Assembly: GCF_040409955.1 (NCBI RefSeq)
Contig: NZ_CP123384.1
Coordinates: forward strand, 1,738,501 to 1,802,500
DNA: 64,000 nucleotides
Reading direction: 5' to 3'
DNA from: Salipiger sp. H15
Lineage (GTDB): Bacteria; Pseudomonadota; Alphaproteobacteria; Rhodobacterales; Rhodobacteraceae
Shown here: positions 25,841 to 35,975 of the stretch, piece after piece
Position numbering within the stretch: the first letter of the stretch is position 1
Layout of the letters: each line of letters begins with the position of its first letter
The notes under the pieces: generated by a model
Database searches by the model: none
Told to the model about the DNA's origin: nothing
Seen by the model: the letters and a program-made list of their open reading frames with translations, nothing else
Made by a program: the position numbers and the translations under genes

Positions 25841-27721
25841 ATGAACGACGAACAAGACACCCATCAGACGGCGCCGAAACGCGGCTACGAGGTCATCCAG
25901 GGCTACCTGCGGACGCTGGAGTCGAGCCCCGGCGTCTACCGCATGCTCGATGACCAGAGCCGGGTGCTCTACGTCGGCAAGGCGCGCAACCTCAAGGCGC
26001 GGGTGTCGAGCTATTCGCGGCCATCGGCGCAGCACTCGCGGCGGATCACGCGGATGATCTCGGACACCGCGTCGATGATGTTCCTGACGACGCGCACCGA
26101 GACCGAGGCGCTGCTGCTCGAGCAGAACCTCATCAAGCAGCTGAAGCCGAAGTTCAACGTGCTGCTGCGCGACGACAAGAGCTTTCCGAACATCCTCGTC
26201 ACCACCGGGCACGACTTCCCGCAGATCAAGAAGCACCGCGGCGCGAAGACCGAGAAGGGCGCCTATTACGGCCCCTTCGCCAGCGCCGGGGCGGTGAACC
26301 GCACGCTCACCCAGCTGCAGCGGGTGTTCCTGCTGCGCAACTGCACCGACTCGATGTTCGACAGCCGCACGCGGCCCTGCCTGCTGTTCCAGATCCGCCG
26401 CTGCTCGGGGCCCTGCACCGGGGAAATCAGCCGCGAGGACTACCTTTCGTCGGTCGAGGACGCGCAGCGCTTCCTGTCGGGTAAATCCACCGAGATGCAG
26501 GCGCGGCTGGCCGAGCAGATGATGGCGGCCTCCGAGGCGATGGAATTCGAGCGCGCCGCGGCGCTGCGTGACCGCATCCGCGCGCTGACGCAGGTGCAGT
26601 CGGTGCAGGGCATCAACCCGCAAGGGGTCGAGGAGGCCGATGTCGTCGCGCTGCACCTCGAGCACGGGCAGGCCTGCGTGCAGGTCTTCTTCATCCGCTC
26701 GGGCCAGAACTGGGGCAATCGCGACTTCTACCCGCGCGTCGGCGAGGACGTGGAGGAGGCCGAGGTGCTCGAGGCCTTCCTCGGCCAGTTCTACGACGGC
26801 AAGGAGCCGCCGCGGCTGGTGCTGCTGTCCCACGAGATCGAGAACCCCGATCTGATGTCCGAGGCGCTTTCCGGCAAGCTCGGGCGCAAGGTCGAGGTCG
26901 CGGTGCCGAAGCGCGGCGAGAAGGCCGAGCTGGTCGAAGGCGCGGCGCGCAACGCCCGCGAGAGCCTCGCTCGGCGCATGGCCGAGACCGCGACGCAGGC
27001 GAAGCTGTTGCGCGGGGTGGGCGAGGCCTTCGGGCTCGACGGGCCGCCGCAGCGCATCGAGGTCTACGACAACTCGCACATCATGGGCACCAATGCCGTG
27101 GGCGGGATGATCGTCGCGGGCCCCGAGGGGTTCATGAAGAACCACTACCGCAAGTACAACATCCGCGGCGAGGACCTCGTCCCGGGCGACGACTTCGGCA
27201 TGATGAAGGAGGTGCTGACGCGCCGCTTCACCCGGCTGCTGAAGGAGGACCCGGACCGGTCCAAGGGGCTCTGGCCGGACCTGCTGCTGATCGACGGCGG
27301 CGCCGGACAGGTCTCGGCGGTCTGGGAGATCATGCAGGAGCAGGGGGTCGAGGACATCCCGATGGTGGGTGTCGCCAAGGGTGTCGACCGCGACCACGGC
27401 AAGGAGGAGTTCCACCGCATCGGCGAGCGGCCCTTCGCGCTGCAGCGGAACGATCCGGTGCTCTACTTCATCCAGCGCCTGCGCGACGAGGCGCACCGCT
27501 GGGCGATCGGCACCCACCGCGCCAAGCGCGCCAAGGCGCAGATGGCCAATCCGCTCGACGAGGTGCCCGGCGTCGGCGCGGCGCGCAAGCGCGCGCTCTT
27601 GGCGCATTTCGGCTCGGCCAAGGCGGTGGGCCGGGCGAATCTGGCGGATCTGAAGGCGGTGGACGGGGTCAGCGAGGCGCTGGCCGAGCGCATCTACGCC
27701 TTCTTCCACGAGCAGGGGTAG
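25841..27721 (+). CDS. uvrC: Excinuclease ABC subunit UvrC
   Basis: A 626-residue dual nuclease of nucleotide excision repair, normal length. The N-terminal GIY-YIG nuclease reads [20 protein letters not shown] (from about residue 32), and [15 protein letters not shown] follows. [15 protein letters not shown] is a conserved linker. The UVR helix is near [13 protein letters not shown]. The C-terminal RNase H-like nuclease starts at [19 protein letters not shown], and the chain ends in a helix-hairpin-helix pair ([17 protein letters not shown]). It incises DNA on both sides of lesions with UvrAB. Confidence 0.97.
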   Translation: MNDEQDTHQTAPKRGYEVIQGYLRTLESSPGVYRMLDDQSRVLYVGKARNLKARVSSYSRPSAQHSRRITRMISDTASMMFLTTRTETEALLLEQNLIKQLKPKFNVLLRDDKSFPNILVTTGHDFPQIKKHRGAKTEKGAYYGPFASAGAVNRTLTQLQRVFLLRNCTDSMFDSRTRPCLLFQIRRCSGPCTGEISREDYLSSVEDAQRFLSGKSTEMQARLAEQMMAASEAMEFERAAALRDRIRALTQVQSVQGINPQGVEEADVVALHLEHGQACVQVFFIRSGQNWGNRDFYPRVGEDVEEAEVLEAFLGQFYDGKEPPRLVLLSHEIENPDLMSEALSGKLGRKVEVAVPKRGEKAELVEGAARNARESLARRMAETATQAKLLRGVGEAFGLDGPPQRIEVYDNSHIMGTNAVGGMIVAGPEGFMKNHYRKYNIRGEDLVPGDDFGMMKEVLTRRFTRLLKEDPDRSKGLWPDLLLIDGGAGQVSAVWEIMQEQGVEDIPMVGVAKGVDRDHGKEEFHRIGERPFALQRNDPVLYFIQRLRDEAHRWAIGTHRAKRAKAQMANPLDEVPGVGAARKRALLAHFGSAKAVGRANLADLKAVDGVSEALAERIYAFFHEQG

Positions 27722-27723
27722 GG

Positions 27724-27767
27724 GCAAGTTTCTTCGAAGAAACTTGCAAAAGCCTTCGAAGGCTTTT
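27724..27767 (+). repeat. Paired TTCGAA-centred hairpins after uvrC
   Basis: Two abutting perfect palindromes begin three bases after the uvrC stop: 27724-27747 (24 bp) and 27748-27767 (20 bp). Both are centred on TTCGAA. The second, AAAAGCCTTCGAAGGCTTTT, ends in a T-run and works as a Rho-independent terminator. The same architecture with different stems occurs at 41563-41605. Confidence 0.85.
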
Positions 27768-27849
27768 GATCGCGCGGGGGGGCCGCCATAGTTTATCTGC
27801 CACGGCGTCTCTGTTATAGGGGCGCCACGTTTACCCAAGGAGAGAGGCC

Positions 27850-28791
27850 ATGGCCCACAAGGTGTTCATCGACGGCGAGGCCGGCACGACCGGTCTGCAG
27901 ATCCGCGAGCGGCTCGAGCAGCGCGCGGACATCACGCTCGTCCAGGTGGACCCGGCCCGACGCAAGGACGCCGGCGCGCGGTCCGAGGCGCTGGCCGAGG
28001 CCGATGTCGCCATCCTCTGCCTGCCCGACGACGCCGCGCGCGAGACCGTGACGCTGGCCGAACCGCACGGCACCAAGATCATCGACGCCTCGACCGCGCA
28101 CCGCGTCGCCGAGGGCTGGGTCTTCGGCTTCGCCGAGATGGCCCCCGGCCAGCGCGACGCCATCGCCGCGGCGCAATACGTGTCGAACCCCGGCTGCTGG
28201 TCGACCTGCGCCATCGCGCTGATCCGCCCGCTGGTCGGCGCGGGGCTGATCGACCCGGCCTCGGGCCCGGCGATCTCGGGCGTCTCGGGCTACACCGGCG
28301 GCGGCAAGGGCATGATCGCCGAGTACGAGAACGGCGAGGTCGTGGGCTCGTTCCTCTATGCCGCGTCGCAGGGCCACAAGCACCTGCCGGAGATCGTGAA
28401 GCACGGCCTGCTGAGCGCGGTGCCGGTCTTCGTCCCCTCGGTCGGCGCCTATGCGCAGGGCATGGCGGTGGCGGTGCAGCTTCCGGCCATGGGCGCGGAG
28501 GGCATCGCGGCGGCGGAGGCGGCGCTGAAGGCGGCCTACGCGGGTGAGCGCTTCGTCAAGGTGGTCGATGCCTCGGTGCACGAGCCGCGGGTGATGCCGC
28601 AGCGGCTCAACGGCACCAACGCGCTCGAGCTGTCGGTGCACGGCAACCCGGCGACCGGGGCGGTGACGCTGGTGGCGGTGCTCGACAACCTCGGCAAGGG
28701 CGCCTCGGGCGCGGCGGTGCAGAACCTCAACATCATGCTCGGCTGCGACGAGGCGGCGGGGCTCGAGGCGGGGACCGCGGCGGCGGCCTGA
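27850..28791 (+). CDS. argC: N-acetyl-gamma-glutamyl-phosphate reductase, type 2
   Basis: A 313-residue NADP-dependent enzyme of arginine synthesis that reduces N-acetylglutamyl phosphate to the semialdehyde. Length and sequence match the short type 2 ArgC. The N-terminus HKVFIDGEAGTTGLQIRERL is the cofactor site. The catalytic Cys116 is in YVSNPGCWSTCA. The substrate-binding GVSGYTGGGKGMI follows. It has its own terminator and is monocistronic. Confidence 0.95.
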   Translation: MAHKVFIDGEAGTTGLQIRERLEQRADITLVQVDPARRKDAGARSEALAEADVAILCLPDDAARETVTLAEPHGTKIIDASTAHRVAEGWVFGFAEMAPGQRDAIAAAQYVSNPGCWSTCAIALIRPLVGAGLIDPASGPAISGVSGYTGGGKGMIAEYENGEVVGSFLYAASQGHKHLPEIVKHGLLSAVPVFVPSVGAYAQGMAVAVQLPAMGAEGIAAAEAALKAAYAGERFVKVVDASVHEPRVMPQRLNGTNALELSVHGNPATGAVTLVAVLDNLGKGASGAAVQNLNIMLGCDEAAGLEAGTAAAA

Positions 28792-28808
28792 TCCCGGCGC
28801 GGGGAAGG

Positions 28809-28873
28809 GAGGGGCGCTGCCCCTCTTGGCCTTCGGCCAATTCACCCCGGCGTGTTTGGAAAGAGAAGAAGGG
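28809..28873 (+). repeat. Intergenic composite repeat, copy 3
   Basis: The hairpin GAGGGGC-GCT-GCCCCTC (28809-28825) is the reverse complement of the hairpin core at 5465 and 36894. It is followed at 28843-28873 by CACCCCGGCGTGTTTGGAAA and a GAGAAGAAGGG tail. Orientation of hairpin and box is the same as in the other copies. It lies between argC and its terminator. Confidence 0.65.
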
Positions 28874-28901
28874 CGCGGGCCGCGGGGGCCGCGCCTTTTT
28901 T
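28872..28901 (+). terminator. Rho-independent terminator of argC
   Basis: GGCGCGG (28872-28878) pairs with CCGCGCC (28889-28895), followed by six T residues. Confidence 0.85.
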
Positions 28902-28934
28902 CATGCGCTGGCGCGGGGTGTGGGGCGGCCAAAA

Positions 28935-28967
28935 GAAAAGCGCGGCGCCCCGGGGGAGCGCCGCGCT
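28935..28967 (-). terminator. Rho-independent terminator of ychF
   Basis: AGCGCGGCGC (28939-28948) and GCGCCGCGCT (28958-28967) form a 10-bp stem. On the minus strand a T-rich tract follows (28931-28938 is AAAAGAAA on the plus strand). Confidence 0.85.
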
Positions 28968-28989
28968 GTCTTTGCCGATGGGGCGGAGA

Positions 28990-30087
28990 TCAGGTGTTGA
29001 ACAGGAAGTGCAGGACGTCGCCGTCCTTGACCACGTAGGTCTTGCCCTCGGCGCGCATCTTGCCCGCTTCCTTGGCGCCCTGTTCGCCCTTGTTCGAGAC
29101 GTAGTCGTCATAGGCGATGGTCTCGGCGCGGATGAAGCCGCGCTCGAAGTCGCCGTGGATGACGCCGGCGGCCTGCGGTGCCGCGGTGCCCTGGCGGATG
29201 GTCCAGGCGCGGGCCTCCTTGGGGCCGACGGTGAAGTAGGTCTCGAGGTGCAGCAGCTCGTAGCCGGCACGGATGAGGCGGTCGAGACCGGCCTCCTCGA
29301 GGCCCAGCTCCGACAGGAACATCTCGGCTTCCTCGGCGTCGAGCTGGCTGATCTCCTCCTCGATCTTGGCGGAGATCACCACGTGGCTGTTGCCCTGCGC
29401 GGCGGCCATCTCGGCGACCTGCTGCGACAGCGCGTTGCCGGTGGCGGCCTCTTCCTCGGAGACGTTGCAGACGTAGAGCACGGGCTTGGAGGTCAGGAGC
29501 TGCAGCATCCGCCACTGCTTGGCGTCCTCGGCATCGACCTCGACGAGGCGCGCCGGCTTGCCCTGCTCGAGCATCGCCATGGCGTCCTTCATCAGGCGCT
29601 CCTGCTGGACCGCCTCCTTGTCGCCGCCGCGCACCTTGCGGGTGATGTTCTGCAGGCGCTTTTCCAGCGATTCCATGTCGGCGATGATCAGCTCGGTCTC
29701 GATCGTCTCGGCGTCCGAGACCGGATCGACGCGGCCGTCGACGTGGGTGACGTCGTCATCCTCGAAGCAGCGCAGCACGTGGGCGATGGCGTCGGTCTCG
29801 CGGATGTTGGCGAGGAACTGGTTGCCGAGGCCCTCGCCCTTGGACGCGCCCTTCACCAGGCCCGCGATGTCGACGAAGGTCATCCGGGTGGGGATGATCT
29901 GCTTCGAGCCGGCGATCTCGGCCAGCGTGTCGAGGCGCGGATCGGGCACTGCGACGTCACCGACGTTGGGCTCGATCGTGCAGAAGGGGAAGTTGGCCGC
30001 CTGTGCGGCGGCGGTCTTGGTCAGGGCGTTGAACAGGGTCGATTTGCCCACGTTGGGCAGACCCACGATCCCCATGCGAAATCCCAT
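28990..30087 (-). CDS. ychF: Redox-regulated ATPase YchF
   Basis: A 365-residue Obg-family P-loop ATPase that binds ribosomes, normal length. G1 is GIVGLPNVGKSTLFNAL, then FPFCTIEPNVG. G3 reads FVDIAGLVKGASKGEGLGN. A central coiled coil is around LEKRLQNITRKVRGG. The C-terminal TGS domain ends in VVKDGDVLHFLFNT. The ATG at 30087 gives the canonical MGFRMGIVG; the upstream in-frame extension overlaps the MATE gene and is not real. Confidence 0.97.
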   Translation of the reverse strand: MGFRMGIVGLPNVGKSTLFNALTKTAAAQAANFPFCTIEPNVGDVAVPDPRLDTLAEIAGSKQIIPTRMTFVDIAGLVKGASKGEGLGNQFLANIRETDAIAHVLRCFEDDDVTHVDGRVDPVSDAETIETELIIADMESLEKRLQNITRKVRGGDKEAVQQERLMKDAMAMLEQGKPARLVEVDAEDAKQWRMLQLLTSKPVLYVCNVSEEEAATGNALSQQVAEMAAAQGNSHVVISAKIEEEISQLDAEEAEMFLSELGLEEAGLDRLIRAGYELLHLETYFTVGPKEARAWTIRQGTAAPQAAGVIHGDFERGFIRAETIAYDDYVSNKGEQGAKEAGKMRAEGKTYVVKDGDVLHFLFNT

Positions 30088-30130
30088 GTCGTGCTCCTTG
30101 GCTCGGGCTTGGCGTATGATCGCGCCGCTT

Positions 30131-31516
30131 CTAGTCGCCGTCCGCCGCCCTTGCAAGCGCGAGGCCGGACAGGTGCGGCACCTGGCGGTGCCAGAAGCGC
30201 CAGTAGAGCAGCGCGGCGGCAAGGCCGAGGCCGAGGCTGAGCCCCATCCAGACCCCGCCCGCGCCGTAGCCGAGCGGGAAGCCGAGCACCCAGGCCACCG
30301 GCATGCCGACCAGCCAGTAGGAGACCGCGGCGATCAGCATCGGCACGCGCGTGTCCCTGAGCCCGCGCAGCACGCCGAGCACGATCACCTGGATCGAGTC
30401 GACCAGCTGGAACACCGCCGCCAGCGCCAGGAGCAGCGTGCCGACGCGCAGGATCTCGCCGCGCTGCGGATCCTCGGGCGACAGGAAGAGGTCGAGCAGG
30501 GTCTTCGGCATGCCGAGGAAGAGGATGACGGTGATCACCACCATGCCGAGCGACAGGACCTGCGCCGCCATGGTGCTGCGGGTGAGGAAGTTCAGATCGC
30601 TGCGGCCCATCGCCTGCCCGGCGCGCACCGTGGCGACGTTGGACAGGCCGAGGTGCACCATGAAGATCGCGCCCGAGAGCTGCATGGCGATGCCATGCGC
30701 CGCCAGCGGCACCGCGCCGAGCCAGCCCACCATGACGGCGGTGGCGGCGAAAAGCCCGACCTCGGCGAGGGTGGTCAGGCTGATCGGCCAGCCGAGGTGG
30801 AAGACCTCGCGCAGCATCTCGATGTCGGGGCGCCAGAAATGGGTCCAGAGATGGTGCTCGGGCAGGCGCAGCCTCGCGTAGAGGATGACCCCGGCGAAGG
30901 CGGCGCTGTGGGCGCAGACCGAGGCGATGGCGGCGCCGGTGATGCCGAGCTCGGGCGCGCCCCAGTTGCCGAAGATCAGCGCGTAGTTCGCCAGCCCGTT
31001 GACCACGGCGGCGCTGACGGTGATCCAGAACACCGCCCGGGTGCGCTCGAGCGCGGCGAGGTAGTTCTTGAACACCATGACACCGAGCGCCGGCAGCAGG
31101 CCGCAGCCGGCGATGCGCAGGTAATCCTGCGCATTGGCCGCGACCTCGGGGGTCTGGCCGAGCAGCAGCAGCAGCGGCCGGGCGAACCAGAAGAGCGGCA
31201 GCGCCAGCAGGAAGAAGCCGATCGACAGCCAGAGCGCCATGCGCGCGGCGCGGCGCACGTGCACCTCGTCGCCGCGGGCGGCGAATTGCGCCACCATCGG
31301 CATCACCGCGAAGGCAAAGCCCGAGCCGAAGAGGAAGAGCACCGAAAAGACCGTCATCGACAGGCTGAGCGCGGCGAGCTCGGGCACGCCGTAGCGGCCC
31401 ATCATCACCATGTCGGTCAGCCCGATGGTCAGCTGGGCAAGGTGCCCGCCGATCAGCGGCAGCCCCATCACCAGAACGGCGCGGATATGGGCAGAATATG
31501 GGAGTTCGTGCGTCAT
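30131..31516 (-). CDS. MATE family multidrug efflux transporter (NorM-like)
   Basis: A 461-residue inner-membrane antiporter with twelve predicted membrane segments in two MatE repeats. The first repeat has LPLIGGHLAQLTIGLTDMVMMGRYG and the second WPISLTTLAEVGLFAATAVMVGWLG. It uses Na+ or H+ gradients to export cationic drugs or metabolites. It is co-oriented with ychF but separated from it by 43 bp. Confidence 0.92.
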   Translation of the reverse strand: MTHELPYSAHIRAVLVMGLPLIGGHLAQLTIGLTDMVMMGRYGVPELAALSLSMTVFSVLFLFGSGFAFAVMPMVAQFAARGDEVHVRRAARMALWLSIGFFLLALPLFWFARPLLLLLGQTPEVAANAQDYLRIAGCGLLPALGVMVFKNYLAALERTRAVFWITVSAAVVNGLANYALIFGNWGAPELGITGAAIASVCAHSAAFAGVILYARLRLPEHHLWTHFWRPDIEMLREVFHLGWPISLTTLAEVGLFAATAVMVGWLGAVPLAAHGIAMQLSGAIFMVHLGLSNVATVRAGQAMGRSDLNFLTRSTMAAQVLSLGMVVITVILFLGMPKTLLDLFLSPEDPQRGEILRVGTLLLALAAVFQLVDSIQVIVLGVLRGLRDTRVPMLIAAVSYWLVGMPVAWVLGFPLGYGAGGVWMGLSLGLGLAAALLYWRFWHRQVPHLSGLALARAADGD

Positions 31517-31553
31517 GATCGGGCTTTAGGAGGCAGGGAGGAGTCGCGCAACC

Positions 31554-32438
31554 TCAGAGTGTGACGCCGAGGAGTTGCACCGCCATGACTGTGACCAATG
31601 CGCCCGCAAGGGTTTCCAGCAGCGCCAGCGCTCGGGCGGTGCCGGGCCCGCCCGCAAGCCGCGCCAGCGCCCCCTCGCGCAGGGTGACCGAGGCGAAGGC
31701 GACCACGAGCGTCACCGTGGCGGTGCCGAGCCCCATGGCGAAGGCGCCGAGGATGCCGGCGGCGCCGATCTCCATGCGCCAGGTGAGCACGAGCAGGAAG
31801 AGCGCGCCGGTGCAGGGGCGCAGGGCGATGGCGCCGACGAGCAGCGCCGCGTCGCGCAGGCCGTGCACCGCCTGCGCCTGCTCGAGGCTCGGGCCGTGGG
31901 CATGGCCGCAGCTTTGGCAGGTGTCCGTGTGCGCGTGGTGGTCCCGCACCGCGAGCAGCCGCCGCGCGCCGCGCAGCAGCAGCCAGAGGCCGATGGCGGC
32001 GATCGCCGCGTGGCTCGCCGGGGCGAACCACTGCTCGGCCGCGAGCGTCATCCGCTCGCGCCCCCAGCCGAGCAGCCAGACGCCGGCGTAGACCAGCAGC
32101 ACCGCGGTGGCTGCCTGCGCGATGCTCGAGACCAGCGCCAGCGCCGAGAGCCGCCCGAGCGCGACGCGCCGCCCGAGCCCGTAGCCGCCGATCAGCAGCT
32201 TGCCGTGGCCCGGTCCCGCCGCGTGGAAGACGCCGTAGCCGAAGCAGACCGCCAGCAGCGCCGCCAGCGCGCCGGGCTCCTTCGCGCGCAGCGCCCGGAG
32301 GCCGCGGGCCATGGCGGTCTGCGCCTCGCGCTGGCCCTCCATGGCAAGCTGCGCAACCTGGCCCGAGCCGCCGAAGCCCCAGAGCCAGACCGCGAGCCCC
32401 AGCACCGCCAGCGCGCCCAGCGTCAGGACGAGGCGCAT
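31554..32438 (-). CDS. NicO/RcnA-type nickel/cobalt transporter
   Basis: A 294-residue inner-membrane protein of the NicO family. The family signature is [23 protein letters not shown] (69-91) with its metal-binding His residues. A cytoplasmic or periplasmic loop at 166-181 is rich in His and Cys ([15 protein letters not shown]), with seven potential metal ligands. [13 protein letters not shown] is the second conserved block. The start overlaps the end of the DUF1007 gene by 16 bp, so the two are one operon. Direction (uptake or efflux) and metal are not decided by sequence. Confidence 0.87.
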   Translation of the reverse strand: MRLVLTLGALAVLGLAVWLWGFGGSGQVAQLAMEGQREAQTAMARGLRALRAKEPGALAALLAVCFGYGVFHAAGPGHGKLLIGGYGLGRRVALGRLSALALVSSIAQAATAVLLVYAGVWLLGWGRERMTLAAEQWFAPASHAAIAAIGLWLLLRGARRLLAVRDHHAHTDTCQSCGHAHGPSLEQAQAVHGLRDAALLVGAIALRPCTGALFLLVLTWRMEIGAAGILGAFAMGLGTATVTLVVAFASVTLREGALARLAGGPGTARALALLETLAGALVTVMAVQLLGVTL

Positions 32439-33097
32439 GTCACCTCGATCCGGTCGGCGTAGTCGCGGCCCGGCTCGATCTCGAGGAACTTGTCCTCGGG
32501 GATCCGCGCCAGCTCGGCCTGCAGCTTGCGCGCCGCGGCGTCGAGGTCGGGCCGGTGGCGGATGGCGCGGCAGGGGGCGGGCAGGGTGACCGGCAGGCTC
32601 GCCTCGAAGGCGATGTAGTAGGTCGGGTCATAGGGCTCGATCACCAGCCCCTCGGCGGGGGCGGGGGTCACGCTGCGGCGGTGCACCGAGGTGATGCGCC
32701 CGTCCTCGAGCGCGACCGAGACGAACTCGGGCGCGCCGAGGCCGAGCTGCGCGCCCTCCGAGTACATGTAGAGATCGCCCTCGAACCCCTCGTACCAGTT
32801 GTCGAGGTCGAAACGCTCGAGCGCCGCCTGCTCGGCGGGCGCGAGCACGCCGTCGCCGTCCGCGTCGAGCCCCATGTCCTCGAGGATGAGCAGCGAGAAG
32901 AACTCGTCGTAGCGCCAGGTGACCTCGACCGAGACCACCTGCTGCCCGGCGTCGAGCGCCAGCGCGAGCCCGACATCGGCGAAGACATGCGGATGGGCCG
33001 CCGCCGGGCCCGCCATGACGGCGCCCGAAATCAGGGCGGCGCCGAGCCATTTGCCCGGGGCCCGGCCGCGACGGCACCTGTCACGAGTGAAGGACAT
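32423..33097 (-). CDS. DUF1007 family periplasmic protein
   Basis: A 224-residue exported protein of the DUF1007 family. A signal peptide ends [10 protein letters not shown], and the mature N-terminus is HPHVFADV, whose first His residues could bind metal. [15 protein letters not shown] (about 85-100) looks like an EF-hand-type loop. The family is nearly always paired with NicO transporters and probably delivers or senses the metal. The ATG at 33097 has a GGAAAAGG sequence upstream; an ATG six codons earlier (33115) lacks one. Confidence 0.85.
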   Translation of the reverse strand: MSFTRDRCRRGRAPGKWLGAALISGAVMAGPAAAHPHVFADVGLALALDAGQQVVSVEVTWRYDEFFSLLILEDMGLDADGDGVLAPAEQAALERFDLDNWYEGFEGDLYMYSEGAQLGLGAPEFVSVALEDGRITSVHRRSVTPAPAEGLVIEPYDPTYYIAFEASLPVTLPAPCRAIRHRPDLDAAARKLQAELARIPEDKFLEIEPGRDYADRIEVTCASS

Positions 33098-33163
33098 GCC
33101 TTTTCCGGAGTTCATGTTAGGCTGGCCATATTTGAGACATGATTCCCTTGGGAAATTTTCTTG

Positions 33164-33796
33164 ATGGCAAGTTTGATTGATCTTACGGCGTTTGCGCCAC
33201 AGGCCCGGCGTTTCCTGTCCGAACTCGAGGCGCACAACGACCGTGCGTGGTTCAGCGCCCACAAGCAGCGATACGACACCGAGGTCAAGCGGCCCGCCGA
33301 GCTGATGATCGCGCAGCTCACCCCGGAACTGGAGGTGCTGAGCGGAGAACGGCCGAGACCCAAGCTGTTCCGGCCGCACCGCGACGTGCGCTTCTCCGAC
33401 GACAAGCTGCCGTTCCACACGCATCTGCACGCGATCTGGACGCTGCCGGACGGGCGGGCGTGGTATTTCGCGCTGTCGAGGGACTATGCCACCGCCGGCG
33501 TCGGCATCCTGACCTTCGACGCGCGGCAGATGCTGGCCTGGCAGGCGGCGCTGATGGGCCGCGAGGGCGAGGAGCTCGAACGCATCATCGCGCGCAGCGG
33601 CGCGCGACTCGACCCGGCGCCGGAGCCCGCGACCGGGCCCGCGCAGGGGCCGCGCGCCGAGCTGATGCGCCGTCCGGGCTGCGTGCTCTGGATCGACGGC
33701 ATCTTCGACGACCTGACCCCCGACCCGGTGGCGACCTTGCTGCAATGCTACGCCCGGCTGCAGCCGCTGCAGGACTGGCTCGGCAAGCGGCTCTGA
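33164..33796 (+). CDS. DUF2461 family protein (TIGR02453)
   Basis: A 210-residue soluble protein of the DUF2461 family, function unknown. Family features are [21 protein letters not shown] near the N-terminus, the [18 protein letters not shown] block, and a C-terminal [10 protein letters not shown]. The ATG at 33164 directly follows an in-frame TTG. It is divergent from the DUF1007 gene across a short (66-bp) promoter region and convergent with PPK2. Confidence 0.83.
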   Translation: MASLIDLTAFAPQARRFLSELEAHNDRAWFSAHKQRYDTEVKRPAELMIAQLTPELEVLSGERPRPKLFRPHRDVRFSDDKLPFHTHLHAIWTLPDGRAWYFALSRDYATAGVGILTFDARQMLAWQAALMGREGEELERIIARSGARLDPAPEPATGPAQGPRAELMRRPGCVLWIDGIFDDLTPDPVATLLQCYARLQPLQDWLGKRL

Positions 33797-33800
33797 GCGC

Positions 33801-34790
33801 TCAGCCCGCGCCGTCGGGCGCCGGGCCCTCCGCCGGGGCGGCCGGGGTGATCGCCAGCGCCGCGCCGAAGATGTGCTCCGAGCGGTGGATGACATGGCCC
33901 GCGCCACCGACGATCAGCGGATCGGGCAGGGTGGCGATGCGGTGGTCCTTGCCCGGGTAGTCGAGCGTCGAAAGGAAATGCCGCATGCAGTTGAGCCGGG
34001 CGCGCTTCTTGTCGTCGGATTTCACCACGGTCCAGGGCGCGTCGGCGGTGTCGGTGTAGAAGAACATCGCCTCCTTGGCCTCGGTGTACTCGTCCCACTT
34101 GCCGAGGCTGGCCTTGTCGATGGGCGAGAGCTTCCACTGTTTCAGCGGGTCGGTCTCGCGGCTCTTGAAGCGGATCCTCTGCTCGTCGCGGGTGACCGAG
34201 AACCAGTACTTGTAGAGCCTGATCCCCGAGCGCACGAGCATCCGCTCGAGCTCGGGCGTCTGGCGCATGAACTCGAGGTATTCGCCCGGCTCGCAGAAGC
34301 CCATCACCCGCTCGACCCCGGCGCGGTTGTACCAGGACCGGTCGTAGAGCACGATCTCGCCGGCGGTGGGCAGGTGCTCGATGTAGCGCTGGAAGTACCA
34401 TTGCCCGCGCTCGACGTCGCTCGGCTTGTTGAGCGCGACCACCCGCGCGCCGCGCGGGTTGAGATGCTCGGTGAAGCGCTTGATCGTGCCGCCCTTGCCC
34501 GCCGCGTCGCGCCCCTCGAAGAGCAGCACGACCTTCTGACCGGTGTCCTGCGCCCAGATCTGCACCTTCAGCAGCTCGGCCTGCAGCCGGGCCTTCTGGC
34601 GCTCGTAGGTGCCGCGCGCCATCTTCTGGGTGTAGGGATACTCGCCGGTCTCGAAGGCGCGGCGGATCTCGTCGGGCGTGGGGACGCGCCGGCGCAGGGC
34701 AGGGGCGGCCGGGGGTGTCGCGGCACCGGCCTCGGGCCCGGTCGGGGCGGCGAGGGGTTCGGGATCGGGCGCTTTCGGCATCTCGGTCAT
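33801..34790 (-). CDS. ppk2: Polyphosphate kinase 2
   Basis: A 329-residue PPK2-family enzyme that uses polyphosphate to phosphorylate nucleoside diphosphates (class I length). Walker A is [12 protein letters not shown] (91-102), and the lid/Walker B region is [21 protein letters not shown]. The conserved [17 protein letters not shown] and [11 protein letters not shown] blocks are present. The N-terminal ~35 residues are Pro/Ala-rich and variable. The ATG at 34790 begins [11 protein letters not shown] monocistronic gene, convergent with DUF2461 by 4 bp. Confidence 0.93.
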   Translation of the reverse strand: MTEMPKAPDPEPLAAPTGPEAGAATPPAAPALRRRVPTPDEIRRAFETGEYPYTQKMARGTYERQKARLQAELLKVQIWAQDTGQKVVLLFEGRDAAGKGGTIKRFTEHLNPRGARVVALNKPSDVERGQWYFQRYIEHLPTAGEIVLYDRSWYNRAGVERVMGFCEPGEYLEFMRQTPELERMLVRSGIRLYKYWFSVTRDEQRIRFKSRETDPLKQWKLSPIDKASLGKWDEYTEAKEAMFFYTDTADAPWTVVKSDDKKRARLNCMRHFLSTLDYPGKDHRIATLPDPLIVGGAGHVIHRSEHIFGAALAITPAAPAEGPAPDGAG

Positions 34791-34877
34791 GGCGGCTCCC
34801 TTCGGGCGCGTGAGCGGCGCAGCATGGGCTTCCAGCCTGCGCCCCGGCCCGGGGCCTGTCAAACCCCGCCGCGCCGC

Positions 34878-35765
34878 TCAGCCCCCGAGTTCGCTGCGCC
34901 AGTCGTGCCGCGGCGAAAACCCGAGCAGGGCGCGCGCCTTCGCGTTGCTGTAGAAGGCCTGCCGCGGCTGCATCGGCGATTTCACCGGCACGCCGTCGTA
35001 GAAGCGCGCGCGGATCGTCTCGTTGTCCTGCGGCACCGCAAGGTCGTCGTTGGCGACGTTGAAGAGCTGGAAGCCCAGCCCGTCGGTGGCAAGGCAGCGC
35101 TCCACCACCTGCGCGAGATCGCGCACGTCGATGTAGCCGAAGATGTTGCGCAGTCGCGGCGCCGGGTCCCCGGCATAGGGCGGGAAGTCGCGGTGGTAGT
35201 CCTCGACCTCGCAGACGTTGGAGATGCGCAGCCCGTAGATGTCCTGCCCGCTGCGCCGCTGGATGCCGCGCGCGGTCACCTCGCCCGCCACCTTCGAGAG
35301 GGCGTAGGCGTCCTCGGGAACCACCGGGTGCTCCTCGTCGATCGGCAGGTACTCGGGGCGCCGCTCGCCCTGCGCGAAGCAGATGCCGTAGGCGGTTTCC
35401 GAGCTGGCGAAGACCACCTTCGGCACGCCGAGCTTCGCCGCCGCCTCGAGAATGTTGTAGGTCGAGAGCGTGTTGACCCGGTAGGTCTCGCAATCGGGCC
35501 GGATGAGGATGCGGGCCAGCGCGCCGAAATGCACCACCGCGTCGAAGCGCTGCGGCCCGGCGGTGTCGAGCTCGTCGAAGCCCGCCAGCGAGGTCATCGC
35601 GCCCCAGACCTGCCCGGGATCGGTGAGGTCGGTGACGAGGTCGTGCACGCCCGGATGGCCGAGCGGCACGAGGTCGGCGTTCAGGATGCGGTGCCCCGCC
35701 TCCGCGAGGTGCCGCACCACGTGCCGCCCCGCCTTGCCGCTGCCGCCGGTGAACAGAATGCGCAT
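34878..35765 (-). CDS. NAD-dependent epimerase/dehydratase-type SDR
   Basis: A 295-residue extended SDR. The cofactor motif is [12 protein letters not shown] (5-16), and the catalytic pair is Tyr154/Lys158 in [21 protein letters not shown] is the adenine-binding segment. The sequence lacks long nucleotide-sugar binding elements, so it may act on a free sugar acid or lactone (for instance uronate dehydrogenase-like), but this is inference. The ATG at 35765 gives the canonical start. It diverges from trpA, with about 210 bp between them. Confidence 0.82.
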   Translation of the reverse strand: MRILFTGGSGKAGRHVVRHLAEAGHRILNADLVPLGHPGVHDLVTDLTDPGQVWGAMTSLAGFDELDTAGPQRFDAVVHFGALARILIRPDCETYRVNTLSTYNILEAAAKLGVPKVVFASSETAYGICFAQGERRPEYLPIDEEHPVVPEDAYALSKVAGEVTARGIQRRSGQDIYGLRISNVCEVEDYHRDFPPYAGDPAPRLRNIFGYIDVRDLAQVVERCLATDGLGFQLFNVANDDLAVPQDNETIRARFYDGVPVKSPMQPRQAFYSNAKARALLGFSPRHDWRSELGG

Positions 35766-35975
35766 GTCGTCCTCCCTTTCCGCCCGGGTCTCTCTCCGGG
35801 GCCTCTCTCCGCGGGCCCCGCTCCCCGGGCACAGCATCCGGGCCAAAGCCGGGAAGGTCCAGAGGGGCCATTGATTTTCCCTTACGTATCCGGCACAGGT
35901 TTCGCGACATTCCGGGCGGCCCCGCGCCACCCGCCAGAGACCCGCCAGACCGCGCCTGCCAAGGGAAGGACCGCC

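Noticed and set aside
33748..35910. Minus-strand open frame of 720 codons across the epimerase and PPK2 genes
   Set aside because: It is out of frame with both recognisable proteins on the same strand and consists of Arg/Ala/Gly-rich filler.
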